Origin: Balneolales bacterium
GTDB lineage: Bacteria; Bacteroidota; Rhodothermia; Balneolales; Natronogracilivirgulaceae
Assembly (NCBI GenBank): GCA_007131625.1
Contig: SLQC01000064.1
Span: forward strand, 1-6,912
DNA: 6,912 nucleotides
Direction of reading: 5' to 3'
Part shown: positions 6,643 to 6,912 of the stretch, piece by piece
Numbering within the stretch: position 1 is the first letter of the stretch
Layout of the letters: each line of letters opens with the position of its first letter
The notes under the pieces: model-generated
Database searches by the model: none
Told to the model about the DNA's origin: nothing
The model's input: the letters and a program-made list of their open reading frames with translations, nothing else
Made by a program: the position numbers and the translations under genes

Positions 6643-6897
6643 TTACCCGAGATTGTTTACATGTCGAACCAGCGAAGATTTTTTGCTGGCCGCAGTATTT
6701 TTGTGAACCAAACCTTTGCATGAAAGTCTGTCGATGTAGGAAACGGCATCATTGAGCAGTGACTGTGCTTGTTCTTTCTCGCTGGACTCCAGGACTTTCC
6801 GTGCCAGGGTCCTCATGCGGGAACGTTTTTCGCGATTTTCCAGGCGACGTTTGCTGGATTGACGTACTCGTTTGACGGCTGATTTGTGTTGAGGCAT
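6643..6897 (-). CDS. rpsT: 30S ribosomal protein S20
   Basis: This 84-residue, strongly basic protein binds 16S rRNA in the body of the small ribosomal subunit. The N terminus MPQHKSAVKRVRQSSKRR fits the family pattern M-x-x-H-K-S-A-x-K-R-x-R. It is followed by the second basic helix NREKRSRMRTLARKV (21-35) and the C-terminal GLVHKNTAASKKSSL (62-76), matching the typical G-x-I/L-H-x-N-x-A-x-R/K-K-S motif. The length is usual for S20. The gene is complete, but only 15 bp of A/T-rich upstream sequence without a Shine-Dalgarno lies within the window, so its promoter is outside. A strong terminator follows at 6522-6551, so it is probably monocistronic or last in its unit. Confidence 0.97.
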   Translation of the reverse strand: MPQHKSAVKRVRQSSKRRLENREKRSRMRTLARKVLESSEKEQAQSLLNDAVSYIDRLSCKGLVHKNTAASKKSSLVRHVNNLG

Positions 6898-6912
6898 AAT
6901 CGGTTTTATAAA

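Overview
The window is a densely packed chromosomal segment in which every supported gene lies on the minus strand. In transcription order (right to left) it reads: rpsT (ribosomal protein S20), gpmI (cofactor-independent phosphoglycerate mutase), clpC (AAA+ protease-associated unfoldase), a membrane-anchored family 2 glycosyltransferase, then five tRNA genes: Pro(TGG), Arg(TCT), Cys(GCA), Glu(TTC) and His(GTG). Most of this is core housekeeping material. There is no insertion sequence, CRISPR array, phage gene or other clear sign of recent transfer.

The organism looks like a bacterium of the Bacteroidota/Rhodothermota/Balneolota group, but this is a tentative inference. It rests on moderate GC content, A/T-rich start regions with no convincing Shine-Dalgarno sequence at any of the four protein genes, tRNA genes that do not encode CCA, and the general style of ClpC and S20. 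It was not checked by database search.

Layout: 3-564 is the tRNA cluster; 565-730 is the putative tRNA leader/promoter region; 731-1963 is the glycosyltransferase; 1964-2183 is a non-coding gap with a possible clpC terminator; 2184-4757 is clpC; 4758-4939 is a gap with a weak gpmI terminator candidate and a possible clpC promoter; 4940-6451 is gpmI; 6452-6642 is a gap with a good intrinsic terminator for rpsT; 6643-6897 is rpsT. The gaps of 166 to 220 bp and the terminator signals suggest mostly separate transcription units rather than one operon. The genes share no obvious pathway: they serve translation, glycolysis, protein quality control and surface polysaccharide synthesis.

The unusual element is the glycosyltransferase. 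Its catalytic GT-A domain is interrupted, between the first helix and the second beta strand, by an acidic Asp/Gly/Thr/Ala-rich insert. The insert is encoded by about 8.6 copies of a 15-bp tandem repeat (1683-1811), each copy giving one pentapeptide. The same gene has an uninterrupted run of ten A residues (1279-1288, coding strand) before the second conserved catalytic motif. Together they make it a candidate for length variation and for slippage-based on/off switching. I saw no convincing wholly new multi-gene system.
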